DNA from: Ascoidea rubescens DSM 1968 | Taxonomy: Eukaryota > Ascomycota > Saccharomycetes > Ascoideales > Ascoideaceae | Reading direction: 5' to 3' | DNA length: 64,000 nt | Assembly: GCF_001661345.1 (NCBI RefSeq) | Contig: NW_017962917.1 | Span: 434,001-498,000, forward strand | Shown here: positions 21,956 to 34,500 of the stretch, in pieces | Layout of the letters: each line of letters opens with the position of its first letter | Numbering within the stretch: position 1 is the stretch's first letter | The notes under the pieces: generated by a model | What the model saw: the letters and a program-made list of their open reading frames with translations, nothing else | Told to the model about the DNA's origin: nothing | Databases searched by the model: none | Position numbers and translations under genes: made by a program

Positions 21956-22358
21956 AAAACAGAACGTCGCCGTGAGCCTTTAATGGATCTTGGGTTAAGG
22001 GCGAAGGCTTATGTGTTTTTTAATGGAGCTGGAACAGGTGACGAATAGCTCGGAAAGCTCTTTCGACTAGTTTACAATATTTTAGATGATGGAGTTCTTG
22101 TGATGTTTAGTTATTTCAGCGATATTGAAACTTCTTGTCTAGGTAATTTGCCCAATTAAGCAATTGTAACGAGAATTATTATTTCGATGAAAACCGTAGA
22201 TCAAGAACCAATTTCACTACCATTAAAAAGTTGGGGCTAATCGACGATAGCTCAGAAAATTTGCAATTCTTGCAAGTGTGGAAAAGAATCTCTGTGTTAA
22301 ACGTAGCAGAGAACACTATATACGGTTCATATTGGTTTATCACAATTTCTTGATTTAA

Positions 22359-22807
22359 TTAATTTTCAATCCCAAATATTTTATTCATTCCATTAATTGT
22401 ATTTTTGACGGTAGTCTCAATATACACCTTCTTTTTATTCAATGCATTCACTTGCTCCTTTAAATTATCATCCTGCATTTTTAAATCTGTTAAATACTTC
22501 TCACTAGATTGTTTGTAAAACATTTTACCACATCCTTTCCAAACAGTATCAACTTTATCCTTTTTCAATTCGCTGGTGGTTAGCTCATTCAATTTTAATG
22601 AATTGTTTCTCCTGTTTAATTGAATATTAACCATCTGTAAATCAGCTTCGTTTTTACGAAGATTCGCATTCATCTCAACCAAGAGCTGTAATATATATCA
22701 GCAATTATTCAACTACAGTTAATATCTGCGGTTACTTTCAGTCACTAATCCATTTTCTTTTTAATAATATATCATACCTTTTGTAATGCCTGAGGAGGAA
22801 GCGACAT
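22359..22807 (-). CDS. PFD1: Prefoldin subunit 1 (one intron)
   Basis: This encodes a 118-residue beta-class prefoldin subunit, part of the hexameric cytosolic chaperone that delivers unfolded actin and tubulin to CCT (S. cerevisiae Pfd1: 109 residues). Exon 1 (22807-22778) encodes ten residues, MSLPPQALQK. The intron is 22777-22686 (92 bases; donor GTATGA, acceptor TTACAG, candidate branch ATTAACT). Exon 2 (22685-22359) continues in frame with LLVEMNANLRKNEADLQ. The protein is two long coiled-coil helices around a short beta hairpin, with VWKGCGKMFYKQ matching the conserved W-x-G-x-G-x-M-F hairpin motif. Without splicing the frame lacks an ATG before residue 16, which supports the intron. 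ATG27 converges from the far side of a 5-kb gap. Confidence 0.88.
22686..22777 (-). other. PFD1 intron
   Basis: A 92-base intron in phase 0 with donor GTATGA and acceptor ACAG. Removing it joins a ten-codon first exon ending in LQK to LLVEMN, the normal prefoldin N-terminal helix. Confidence 0.85.
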
Positions 22808-23699
22808 TATTTTATAACAAAAGTGATATGCCTATTAGTGTATTTCAATATTTCTGTATTAAATCCTTTCCTTTATCATATTCCTGGAATTTTTTATGTC
22901 AGGTTTTAATTCGTAACGCACGAGTCACATGAGCATTATTTTGTAATAAGTCTCTGTATTAGGATAGAACACAAGTCTTTGGTTATTACTGGGTTCTGTC
23001 TATATATTATTATTGGTGAATAATATGCATTTAGCTATTTATATTAAAACTTATTTCTTGATTCTTTTTTCTTATAATTATTCTTATCTTCCGCCTCTTT
23101 TATATTGTCAAACAGATACTCAATTTGGGGAAATTAGTACTTGTGGCTAACGCACGATTTGGGGCCGAAACCTGTTGAACTGAGACAAAGTGTATTACCT
23201 AACAAAGTCATGTGTTAGTGGAATAACACAATTTGATACTACCTCTTTTCGACCATGTATTTTCGTTTTCCCTATAAAATCGAAACTAAAACTGCTGAAA
23301 ATATCAGTTCAACTGAATGAAAGAATTATAATAACTCTTTGGGTTTTTCTACCGGTTTATAGTATAAGCCAAAGTACATCGTTAATTCTGAAACTCAAAA
23401 GAATTATCACATTTGAAATTGGTTTTAAACCAATCAAAGGTTCTCCTTTATTCATCACTCATATGTATCAATTTGCTGTTCATGCCAAATTATGTTTCTC
23501 ACCCATAACTCGGCTTGATCAATAAGAATCATGGCATTCTTCCGAACGATAAATTCTCTTATACTACTATATTTTTTTATTCTATTTCAAAATTGGGAAG
23601 AATTAAAAAAATAATAAAGATACCTTTTAAAACTAAAATTAAATCTAATATATCTAATAGTACAATTCTATCAATAAAAGCCCATACAAAAATTTAAAG
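22808..23699. promoter_or_regulatory. PFD1 promoter and FHL1 3' flank
   Basis: PFD1 is read leftward from here. A TCACATG motif at about 22925 is E-box-like. Two plus-strand frames (23190-23525 and 23515-23697) are open, but the first begins with GTG, neither resembles a known protein, and I do not call them genes. Confidence 0.45.
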
Positions 23700-26600
23700 T
23701 TATATCTTTAGCATCTTATTGGTAGTTTCTAATTCTAATTGTTCATTTTCATTTTTATCTCTATTTCTTTTACGATGATTCATTTTTTTCCCATTTTCGA
23801 CTCCAATAATGCCCTTTTCAATTTCTTCAGCAACATCAACGAAATTTTCCATGTCTAAAGCAATGTCTATTTCGTCACTTGAATTTTTAGCGACTGAAGA
23901 AGCCTCTTTTGCTACTCTTGTTATTAGTTTTTTTTCTTCAGAAATATTTATATCCATTTTCTCAAAATTCTCTATTTTGGATTTCTCTAAAGGTATTTCT
24001 TCAACTTTATTGTTAATCTTTTTTCTAATTACTTCATTTCCAAAATTTTCGGTTACTTTTTTTTCAATCTCATGATTTTCGGTAATTGAAAAAACATAAC
24101 TATCTGCAGTTATTTTCTTCAATGTTTCAGAAGCAACCATATCAATTTCAGTTTTTTCAGTTTTAACTTTTAATTCAGTGTCTTGATTTGCCTCATTGTT
24201 TTTATTCTCTACTAGATTATCATTATTAATAACAGAGAATGTTTTGTTTTGAATTCCACCATTGTTTTGAATGATCCCCCAGTTGTTTAAAATTAAACTC
24301 TTGTCATTAACCTCCTTTTTATTGTTTTCAGTGTTTGGGTTATTTGGATTATTTTCGCCACTTTGAGCACTTGGATTTCCTTTGCGAATTTCTGATTTGC
24401 TAGAGGTTTTTAAAGAAGATGATGATTTATTAACGGCTTGCAAATTGTGGCACTTTTCGGTTTTGGTTTTGTTTTCGGTATTTGTTTTTTTTTCAATATT
24501 ATTTGTTTCAATTTCTTCAACTTTCTTCATTTTAGATTTTGACGATTCTGAAATTGTTTTTTTTTCTTTTATTTCAAATGTAACAGATGGATTTTTCTCA
24601 TTGTTATCATTATTCGCTTTAGTTTTCAATTTTGTATTGGTATCTTTTAATAGTGAAATATTTTCACTACTTTTAAAATTATCCAAAACTGCTGCATCGT
24701 TGTTTTTCTTATTCATTGTGTCTTGCAAAATTGAAGCATTAACTGCTTTGGGATCAACCTCCAATTTAAAATTTATTTTATTGGGAAAATTTTCTTTTTC
24801 AACATCTTTTTCTTCTTGAATTACAGCCAATTTTTTTGGTTTTGTTAAATTTGAAATATGATTAGGTTCCTCATCATCAATTATTGCATTTTCATCTTCC
24901 GAAAATATTTCGAGATCTTCGCCTGCCATAATTTTATCCAATTTTTTTTCAAACGCAATTAATGAAGGCGTTCTATTCTTGGGACTCATTGCTAAAATAT
25001 TTAATGGCAAACTTTCTTTGTAATTGACTGTTGGTAAGGGCGGTATATCGCTAACTATCGGTTTCCCATCTCTCGAAATAGATTGTAGGACTTTATTTAA
25101 GTAATGAACCTCCGAGTTAAATTTTTCAATATCAATCTGTTCATAAAGCTTATCAGAATTAGAATCTCCATCAATTTTACAATTATTCACTATCTTGACT
25201 GATTTTTCAGAATTAGTTTTATTACTTATATTTTCAGTTGATATTGCCTCAACTGAATTATCTGATAAGTTAGTTTGATTAATAATTTTATTAAGTTTAT
25301 TGTGATTTTCTATTATTTGTTTATCTATTTTTTTTTCTTTTTCTTTCAAAATTTGTTGTTGTTTTTCTGCTGATTCTTCATTTATTTGAACTTTTGCCAT
25401 TTCTTTTGTACTCTCGGGTTTTTCAACCTGGGTAGATTGTTTCTTATTATTCACAATCCCATTTTTGTTCATTTCTTTTTTAGAAGCCTCTGATTTGTTA
25501 TTGTCGTTTGTTTTTGTCTTTAATTTTCCAATTTCATCAAATGTTTTCAGATGATTTATGGCAATTTTGTTTTCTAAATCAATTTTAGGTTGAGTGCCTT
25601 CTTCATTTTCTGAATTTCCAAACTTTCCTTTATGGGGCATTTTAGGAATTATTAAAGTGGTTAACGCTTTGGAAGTTTCTGGTTGATTCTGATATTCAAC
25701 CTTTCCTATAATACTATTTTTATAAATTTCAGTCTTGCAGTTTGTTCCTGATATACCTCCAGCTTTTGAAACAACTTCAGAAACTTTGAGGTTTGGCAAA
25801 ATTTCTGAGGGGCTGTTAATTGAGTTTCTTTGAGTAACATCTCCAAGAGACCTAACCAAGGTAGATTTTTTGATATCTATAGAAATGCCATTAGTTTTAT
25901 TTTTATTGATGTCAGAGATTTGTTCAGATTTTGATGTTACAATATTCTTATTTGGAAAATCTTTAATATTTGAATTGTTATTCAGAGTGTTAACTAATGG
26001 AATTGAAGATGGATTGATCTGCTTGCTCAAAGGAATTATTGGAATTGAACAAGGTTTTAATTTATTTCCATTATAGTTTCTTGTTCTTGAGCTATTATTT
26101 GATGTTGTGAGAGATGGATTGGAATTATTTTTTATAATAGGTTTCACATTCGAAGTTGTTAGAGGGGGAGGCAGAAATTTCACTTTACCATTTGTCACTT
26201 CATGTGTAATTTGTTGCAAAGCAACTGATAAAATTTTTGTGATATTGGTAGGAGTTTTCTCAATAATCGTTTTCAATGGGTCCTTAATTCCCTTATTTTT
26301 ACCTATTGTATTTACCTGATTAATTGTAATAGCTAATGATTTGGTAATAATTTGTTTGATAGTTTCATAATCTAGATTTTTTAAATCTTTTGTTAGTCTC
26401 ATCAATTCTGCTTGCAAATAACTCATCGATTTTGGATCAATAGGTAAAGACTTTTGTTGAACTGCATGTTTTTTAATACTGTTGTTATTGTAATTATCAT
26501 TCATAGGAACCCTAGAACTTTTATTAGTATTCATTCTTGAATGGATTTGGTTTTGCGGTCTATTAGCTAGCAAATTATTTTGTAAGCTTGTTCCAACACT

Positions 26601-27145
26601 TAAGAAAGATTTATTAGAATTGTTTTGTAATTTATTTTGTGAATTTAATTGAATATTGTTTGATCCTGAATTCAAATTTTGATTTGATGCATTTGTTAGT
26701 AAAGATGTTGCGGTGGTTTTCATGGGTATTCCTGTTATATTTGTTTTAAAATTAGTGGAGAACGCTTGTAAACTTTTTGAAATATTAACCGTTTCATTAT
26801 TCCTCTGAGTAGAATTGTGTGATTTATTTGTGTTTTCCTGTCGCTGATCCAAAGACTTATTTATCGAATTATTAAAATTAATGGGATTCATATTTCTTTG
26901 ACTATTTGAATTTTCAAGAATTTTATTAACATTAATGTTATTAATATTAGAATTCCTTATAGACGGTATTAAACTCTTGATATTGATCTGGTTTTCATTT
27001 ATATTATTATTTATATTGTTGTTTGCAATTGTATTGAGATTACCAATATAATTGAACGTATTTCCATTATTGTTGTTAGAGGACTCTGTAATACTGATAC
27101 TACTATTACTATTACTATTACTATTACTATTACTATTACTATTAC

Positions 27146-27179
<34 letters not shown>

Positions 27180-29189
27180 ATTATTATTACTATTACTATT
27201 ATTATTACTATTTGGATTATTCTGATTAGTGTTCTTATTTATGCTATTCATGTTATTTGTATTACTAACATTAGTAATATTAGTTATATTAAACTTTGAA
27301 TTTAAGCCAAATTTCAAGTCTTTATATTGAAGTTGATTCGTTTTTTGAATTAAGTTTGGTTGCTCTATCTTTGTAGGATTGTTTTTTGTTTCTAAATTTG
27401 AAGAAGATTGTTTTTTTTTCTGTCTTTCCTTTTCAGCACAATATTCTTCATTTAAACCCCATATTGATTTTTTACCATCTTTTAGAATTTTTTTAAAGGC
27501 TTTATTATGAGATAAATTATGACGGACAGAACTTTTCCAAGTGTCTGCACTGGAACAGTAGAAAAAATAAGGATATAATTCTTGAATCGAACTGTAAATT
27601 TCGGCTAGAGACATTTCCTTTGGACTACCATGAGCTTTTAAACAATGAGCAATAAAATTCGAAAAAGAACCCTCAGGTCTTGAACGATATTCTGGAGGAA
27701 TTTCATCTATTGTGTATTCCTTTTTGGAAGTTTTTTTAGGCCTCACTATTTTCTTTTTCTGGAGTGTATTTATATTTAAATTTGTGGTTGAGTTTTGGTT
27801 TGAGGAAGAATTTGAGACTTGTTTTGAGTTTGATATTATTGATTGATCTTTATTTTTGATTGAATTTGATTTTTCGTCAGATTTATTTTTCTTTCTTTCA
27901 TTATTTACTTTTAAATTTTGAATAATTTCATCGATATTACCTATTTTGGGGATTGTAGAATCAAAAATTGGACTATTTTTATTAAAATTTCTATTTAATA
28001 TAGGGTAAGTAAATTTTTTATCATTTTTTAATAGATTTGAATTTGTATTTGTATTTGTATTTGTATTTGTATTTGTATTTGAATTTGAATTTGAATTTAA
28101 ATTTAAGTTTAAAGTTGAGTTAAGATTTGATTTAGAATTGATAAAACTATTATTTATATTAATATTAATATTTTTGTTAATGTTGGCTATAGTATTATTG
28201 GAGTTTAAGTTTGAATTGTTGTTGTTGATAATTGATTTGTTTGAAATAATTTTATTATTTGCATTAGTTATATTTTTAGATAAATTTTTAGAATTGATGT
28301 TCAATTTTGTATTTTTGTTACTATTATTCTTAATATCCAACAGCTTATTATTGTTTGAGGAAATATTATTTGGTTGTTTTTTCAGTATTGAAAAGTTTGA
28401 AGCGGCAGAGATGGGAGAAGAAGGGTTTTGGAGGCTTATTGAAGAAATTAAAGGGGGATCAAATTCTGATTTTACAATTGAGTTTGAAATTTTAGAGTAG
28501 AAAGGTTGAGAGTCGGTATCGGTATCGTTATTATGAATATCGTTTTTGGTAGATTCAATTAAGTTCTGAGATATCAAAGTGGAGGTTTTCAGTAACATAT
28601 CCAGAGTATTTAAATTTTCAATTGGATTTTTCAAATCAATTTTACCATCAGATTTAATTGTATTGTTAATGTCTAGTATTTGGTTATTGTCTTTTAGTAA
28701 TAAATTTGATTGAAGTAGGTCATTGTTAGAAATATCAGAGATCGTTGGAAAGATGATATCGTTGTTTGTAGTATTCGAATTAAGAGTATCAATTGAGGAT
28801 GAGTTGATTTGACTGGTTTGGTCATTTGAGTTAATTTGGTTGGGTTGATTGGGCTGAGTATTTGGTAAGATGAAGGAGAAGTAAACTTGACATATTTGAA
28901 TTTTGCTACCATTGTGTAAGGAAACAGTTGTACCACTTTCAATAAATTCGTCATCAACAAAGGCGCCATTTCTGCCTAAGATTGATAATTCCCATCTTTG
29001 GTTACCAAAATTATAGAAGATTTTGGCATGTTTTCTACTGATGACTTTCTTTGTACCTAAATGAACATCGACAGAGTGAGAGTTACTTTGGTCGATATTT
29101 CTGCCCAAGATAACTTGTAGAGCTAATAAATAAAAAGTGAAACCATCAAAATCTAATCGGGCATAGGCTTGAATTTTTGAATCATCCAT
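23700..29189 (-). CDS. FHL1: Fhl1 forkhead/FHA transcription factor
   Basis: This encodes a 1829-residue protein with the two-domain layout of Fhl1, which binds ribosomal-protein gene promoters with Rap1 and recruits Ifh1 (activator) or Crf1 (repressor) under TOR control. An FHA domain lies at about residues 10-112, with LGRN, SRKHAKIFYN and LGRNGAFVDDEF. A forkhead domain (about 488-590) contains GSFSNFIAHCLKAHG, SLAEIYSSIQELYPYF, WKSSVRHNLSHNKAFKKI and WGLNEEYC. The rest is extremely Asn/Ser-rich before and after the forkhead domain, then Lys/Glu-rich and probably disordered, which doubles the length relative to S. cerevisiae Fhl1 (936 residues). Asn/Ser runs come from AAT/AGT repeats near 27.1 kb. 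The ATG at 29189 is the first in frame. PRE2 lies just upstream on the same strand. Confidence 0.9.
27100..27200 (-). repeat. Trinucleotide repeats encoding Ser/Asn runs in FHL1
   Basis: Mixed ATT/ACT trinucleotide repeats on the + strand (AAT/AGT in gene sense) encode a run of Asn and alternating Asn-Ser. Slippage-prone but in frame throughout. Confidence 0.85.
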
Positions 29190-29778
29190 TTTTTTGTTTT
29201 TTGATTTTTGTGGAGAGAAGCAAGACTTTATGATTTGGTATTTATTAATGAGGTTATGATATATTTGGAGCCTTCTATTATATTATGAAGTAAAAAATAT
29301 GAGTAAATTTCATTGAAGAAGAATTGATAAAGAGAGGATTGTGAGGAATATATGGTGATTGTGTAATTATAGGATACGATAATCAAAAAAAGGAGAAATG
29401 GGGCAGAATGAGGAAGGAATATCGGTGGAAATTGTGATGTGAAATAGATTTGGAACTATTAAAGGAAAGCAGATATCGATTAGATATATATTTATAAGGA
29501 TATATAGATATTGAGAGCAAAGAGATAATTGTGATGATTGTGATGGAAAACCAGAGAAACAAATATATATAAAAACAAATTTTTTTCATGAAGGGCTGTT
29601 TGCGAACAGGACGGGCAATAGACGAACACAGAAAGATGTGCTTGAAAGAGATTTCGTGGAGAATTGGAGAATAGCGAACGGTAGCAAACACAGAAGGTCT
29701 CAAATTATTACAATTCAATTACAGATATATAGTAGTATAGTAGAGGAGTGAGCAAATGAGCAAGGAGAGGAAATGAAA
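29190..29778. promoter_or_regulatory. FHL1 promoter / PRE2 3' flank
   Basis: A 589-base tandem intergenic region. PRE2 ends at 29779 and FHL1 begins at 29189, both leftward. Apart from a slightly G+C-richer part near 29590-29660 it is A+T-rich, and I see no further gene. Confidence 0.45.
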
Positions 29779-30630
29779 TTAGGTGACAACGTTGTTGAAG
29801 GAACCCTCTGCCTGTTTTGTTTCCCAGAACAAAGGACCAACGTCGTGATTGCCATAGTATTTCCAACCTTTCTCAGTAACATGGTAGAGATTGATGGAAC
29901 CACCAGAGTAGGCATCTCTGTGGGTGGCAGCTAAAATACTTCGCTTACCCAACTGAAGAGCTTCGTCCACAGACAATTCCCACTTGTAGTTGGAGTCCAA
30001 GACACCATAGGCAAAAGTCTGACCAGAACCAACACAAAATAAGTCACCGTTCAATCGTGTGCCATCAGAATCGACGTAGTAGATAGTAGGGCCTTCTTTC
30101 TTGGTGTAACCACAGATCATAGTACCCATTGAGAGACCCATGCCTTTGTAGTTGTAAACCAAGTTGGACAAGATTTTGGAAGCAGCAGCAACAGATATTC
30201 TTTCTTTGTTTCTGAGCTCGTGCAATCGACATTGGGTACCTAGCCATGTTTCCCAAAACTGACAATCAGCAGCACCACCAGCCATGGTTCCCAACAAGAA
30301 GGGATTGATTTCAATAACTTTTTTGACAGTTTGAGAGGCAATCCAGCTTCCAGCAGTGGCTCTGGAGTCGACGGCTACAACAATGCCTCCCTGGAACCTG
30401 AAGGCCAAAGTGGTGGTACCATGGGCAATCTTGATCTTGACATCTGGATTGACGCTGTCGTCGGTGTTGGCTCTGAGGAACTTTGTGGGTTGCGATATTG
30501 GCGGAAGGGCGATGGATGGCGACAAGGAAGCAGCGAGATTGTTGGTGCTGAAGTTGGAAAAGAAGCTCTGGTCATGAATAGCAGCACGCTCTGAACCGGC
30601 GCAGGCAAGGCGGTTGGCAATTGAGTTCAT
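29779..30630 (-). CDS. PRE2: 20S proteasome beta5 subunit Pre2
   Basis: This encodes a 283-residue precursor of the beta5 subunit, which carries the chymotrypsin-like activity of the 20S proteasome. The ATG at 30630 was chosen over upstream in-frame codons because it gives a length matching the 287-residue yeast protein. A propeptide of about 71 residues ends in AHG, and autocatalytic cleavage would expose Thr72 ([11 protein letters not shown]), the active-site nucleophile. Catalytic partners Asp, Lys and Ser are represented in [10 protein letters not shown] (Thr17, Asp/Arg19 region), [23 protein letters not shown] and YSGGS. The mature part is about 212 residues, the same as yeast. A sequence one base off the Rpn4-binding PACE element lies about 70 bases upstream. 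In S. cerevisiae PRE2 and FHL1 are also adjacent but convergent. Confidence 0.95.
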   Translation of the reverse strand: MNSIANRLACAGSERAAIHDQSFFSNFSTNNLAASLSPSIALPPISQPTKFLRANTDDSVNPDVKIKIAHGTTTLAFRFQGGIVVAVDSRATAGSWIASQTVKKVIEINPFLLGTMAGGAADCQFWETWLGTQCRLHELRNKERISVAAASKILSNLVYNYKGMGLSMGTMICGYTKKEGPTIYYVDSDGTRLNGDLFCVGSGQTFAYGVLDSNYKWELSVDEALQLGKRSILAATHRDAYSGGSINLYHVTEKGWKYYGNHDVGPLFWETKQAEGSFNNVVT

Positions 30631-31529
30631 GGTGGTGAAGAGAAGCAGCAGAGACAGCAGAGACAGCATGAAGAAGAAGCACAGGAAGCTGAGGCTGGTG
30701 GCAACCTCTGCTTCTGACCGAGTGTCACGTGTACACTTCCGAAGCCGGCCGGTGCGGGGCATGACGCAGGGAGCTAAGCGCCGACACTCGACATATAAAG
30801 AGCACATCTGCTGCTTCTTCTGCCTCTGTTTCTGATTCTGCTTCTTCTTCTGCTTCCTCTGCTGTCTCTGGGTTTCGTTCATCAGCGCTTCTCTAATTGT
30901 CCTTTACCTTGTTTTTTTATTAATTTGCCCAATTGTATCGTCCTTTATGCTGCCTATTTTCACTGCTTTTCATGTCTGATTCATTGCCAATTTATAGTTC
31001 CTTTCAATCTCGAATAACCTCAACTAATCTCAACTAATCTCCACTGATCTGAACCCACTTCACTAACTTGTCGAATATCTACAAAAAAATTGACTAATTT
31101 TAACTGATTCCAACTAATTTTAACTACTTTTCAGGAATTTCATATAATTTTAAGGAATTTTAAATAACAATTTAATCTGAAGAAATCTACGAAAAAAGCT
31201 TGCAAGTTTGTGACGCATGTTTTATTACAATCATCTTTTCAATACTATTTACCTCACTCAAAATTTAAATCCGATTATCTTTACTATTCATATTAATCTT
31301 TTTGCTGTTCTAATATCAAAATATTTATTAATTTGTAACTACAACCTACAACAAAATAACATAATCAATCTAATCAATCTAAATCAATCTAAACCATTTT
31401 AATTTATCTTTTAATTAATCTATCTCACAATCTACCTTATTCTCTATCTAATCCATATTCATCTTTTTATCTTTTTATTTTATTTCTCAATTTTTTTTTT
31501 AAAAAAAAGAATTTGTAATTTCTTAATTA
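30631..31529. promoter_or_regulatory. Divergent promoter between PRE2 and the NNK1-like gene
   Basis: About 900 bases. The PRE2 side is G+C-rich with a PACE-like element, a CACGTG at 30726-30731, and a TCT/TGC triplet-rich tract at about 30800-30875 that reads GCAGAAGAA-like in the PRE2 sense. The kinase side is very A+T-rich with repeated CAACTAATCT-like phrases (about 31020-31140) and a T-run then A-run at 31491-31510 close to the ATG. Confidence 0.55.
30699..30707 (+). promoter_or_regulatory. PACE-like (Rpn4) element
   Basis: GGTGGCAAC differs by one base from the proteasome-associated control element GGTGGCAAA and lies about 70 bases upstream of the PRE2 ATG. Proteasome genes in S. cerevisiae are controlled by Rpn4 through this element. 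Use here is an inference. Confidence 0.45.
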
Positions 31530-34500
31530 ATGGATGGATTGCCATATAACTTTATTAAAAAAGATAAAAATTTAAAATCCAATCAGAATTTTAATACTTC
31601 AATCAATCAGAATTTCAATCGAAATGATAAAATCAATTTTAACTTGTCTAATACAAACTCCCCAAACATCAATACAAATTTAATCAATAATTCCTTTAAA
31701 AAGGATTACTCGGACTCAAATTTATTATTCAATCCCTACACAAACAATAATTCCATAAACAACAACAGCAACAATCATCATAATCATCATAATCATAATA
31801 ATCATAATACTTACCAGTCTTATCCTTCTTTGCTACCTCTCAATGATGATTATTCAACTAACCGAAATAATAATCTTTTTTCTAATAACTTAATCTCAAA
31901 CTATGATGATTCAATCAATAATTCTCTAATTGATTCAAGTCTATTAAATTCAATCAATAAAACTAAAACTGTTAAAAACAATAACAATAAAAACCTTATC
32001 AACTCAAATTTCGATACCTATAATAATGGCTACACTTTTGAAAATAACTTTCTTAATTCTCCTGCCATATCAAATTCCCTAATTTCAACTACTTCTCCAT
32101 TTATAGACCCATTTAATTACTCCTCAGTTCCAATTTCAAACAAATCAAACAAATCAAATAAATCAAATAAATCAAATAAATCAAATAAATCAGTATCTAA
32201 TATTACTAAATTTCTAAACTCAAAAAAAATTAATCAAAATCAAAATCAAAATAATAGCTTAATCCAGGATAATCACCACCATCACTTTATTTCAAACTCA
32301 TCCTCAAATTTATCCTCTTTTTCAAACTCTACAAATTCTTCCCCGAGTTTATCCTCAAAAAATAGATCCGTCTCAAATCCAAATTTTTCTCAATTCCAAT
32401 CAAAACCAAAAGTTAAATCAAAACTAAGCCTATTCCAAAAAAATGTCAACGACTCAAATATTGATTTAAATATTACAAATAATAATAACACCAATGATAA
32501 CAATGATAAGAAAAATAAGAAAAATAAAAATATGATTGAAAATAACAACAACAACAACAACAACAACAATAATAATAATAATAATAACAATAATGATACT
32601 GACGACACCGAAGAAACCGAAGGAATCGAAGACAATGAAGACAATGAAGACTTGCAACCCATCAGAAAATGCTCTACTTTATTGGAAAGAGACTTTCCTG
32701 CTGAAATTGCTCCCTTTTCATTTCTAGAAAAGGACGATCAAGGCAACTATCGTAGAATCTCTGATGCATCGTATTTCTCCCTACCCGATGCAAATGCCCT
32801 AAAATTAAATTTTAAAAAAAATCCTCATAATATTGATGATGTCATCAATATTATTAATAGTAATGTCAATTTCTCAAATAATCATCAAACTAATGACGGC
32901 AACAAAAATCATGTTTCGAATTTACTTTCAAACTCAGTCGCATCATCACCCATCTACGCTCAAGCCTATCTTTCTTTAAGTTTTTCTCACCAAAATCAAA
33001 ATCAAAATCAAACTTCTATCGATGATGACTCAAATTTTGGCTCCTTAAAATATGGTGGTGCCATTATTCCTTCTAAAGATTATACCCCAAGCTATAATAG
33101 AAAAAAAAATACTAAAATTAACAAAAATATTTTTGATAAAAGTCATAATAGTAATTTAGAACTAACAAGAGCTCATATCCCTGATGCAACGTTAATTTCT
33201 TTATTAAATAATCATAATCCATCAACTAACAACCCATTGTTAAAAAACGTTTTTTTACATCCAACTGTATCAATCTATCATAATTTTGAACAATTGATTG
33301 GCCTTGAAGACGAATATATCCCTGGTTTAGATTTCAACGATAATTTAACGAAATGGTTTGCAAATGAAAAGGAATTTGAAAGATTTGGTCAATTGCAGAA
33401 TTTTAATTATAAAAATGCAAAATTAAGAAAATTGCGTGCAAAGAATAATAATTCGACTACCACCAAGAATAATTTAAATTATTTAAATAATTTAGATAAT
33501 TTACCCTCTGTTATAAGTGGATTTCCTCCCATCGATGAGGGAATCATTCCATCACCAAAAATCGAGCCAATTTTTAACCGAAATTTTAATTTTGTCGATC
33601 ACCCTGATACTTTCAAACATCCTAATAAATTGAATAAAATTGTAGAATATAAATATTCAAGCTCTTTTACTAATGATAATAAAAGCCCTGCTGTTTCACC
33701 CAATGATGGTTCTCAAACATTAAATATAGCATCAGATATTGAACAGCCACAATCTTCGACAAAAAGTCCACCAGAAAATTACTCTGACTTAAGGTATTTT
33801 GATCCTAAATTTGAAAATAAAAATTTACAAAACTATCATACAGATATTTCTAATTTTGAAAATGTTCTTGATAATAAGCGAAATTATGATAATATACATG
33901 GTGGTCATAAAAAAATTGGATTAACCAAGGAAATCCTTGAAGTTGAAAATAATAAAATATTGAGACCTGCTCAATATCATGGAACTATCATAACAAGAGA
34001 TATTTCTTCAGAGCTACAAAAACAATATCAATCAGGGATTCAAGGAAATAAACTAATGATTATCGAACCAACAAGTTTGCCATCATCACTTACAGAATTA
34101 TCGCCTGAAATTCATACTGTACATAAACCAAATCGATTATCAACTATTTCAATTGATGATAATTTCAGTTCTCATAATAATGAGACGACAAAAAATCATA
34201 ATATTAAAATATCATTGCCGTTTTTCAAAGAAAAATCATCATCGGTTGGATCAATTGATATATCAATTTTAGACAGCTTACCTGAAAACTTTCAATCATT
34301 AAATTTTGTTCAAAGAAATAAGATACTTTCATCATTATCTCCTGATGGAAATTATAAAACATTAGCTCCATTAGTGAAAAAGAAATTCGGAGCAATAAAA
34401 AAACGAAAATCCAATGCATCACAATATTTATCTGTATTTAATTCTAATATCAACTTGAATAATCCAAACAGTGAGACTAAAGAAAATGTGAATAACTCAT

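Larger units (their letters stand above)
17401..22358. other. Gene-poor 5-kb stretch between ATG27 and PFD1
   Basis: No intact gene is seen. The stretch contains, in order, the ATG27 3' flank, a decayed minus-strand coding remnant (about 17.76-18.86 kb), a decayed F-box-like/LRR gene on + (18.90-21.16 kb), a compositionally distinct island that may be a solo LTR (21.58-21.96 kb), and the PFD1 3' flank. ATG27 and PFD1 are immediate neighbours in S. cerevisiae as I recall, so this block looks like added sequence. Confidence 0.6.

Noticed and set aside
23190-23525. 111-codon plus-strand frame between PFD1 and FHL1
   Set aside because: It begins with GTG, has no ATG until near its end, and resembles no known protein.
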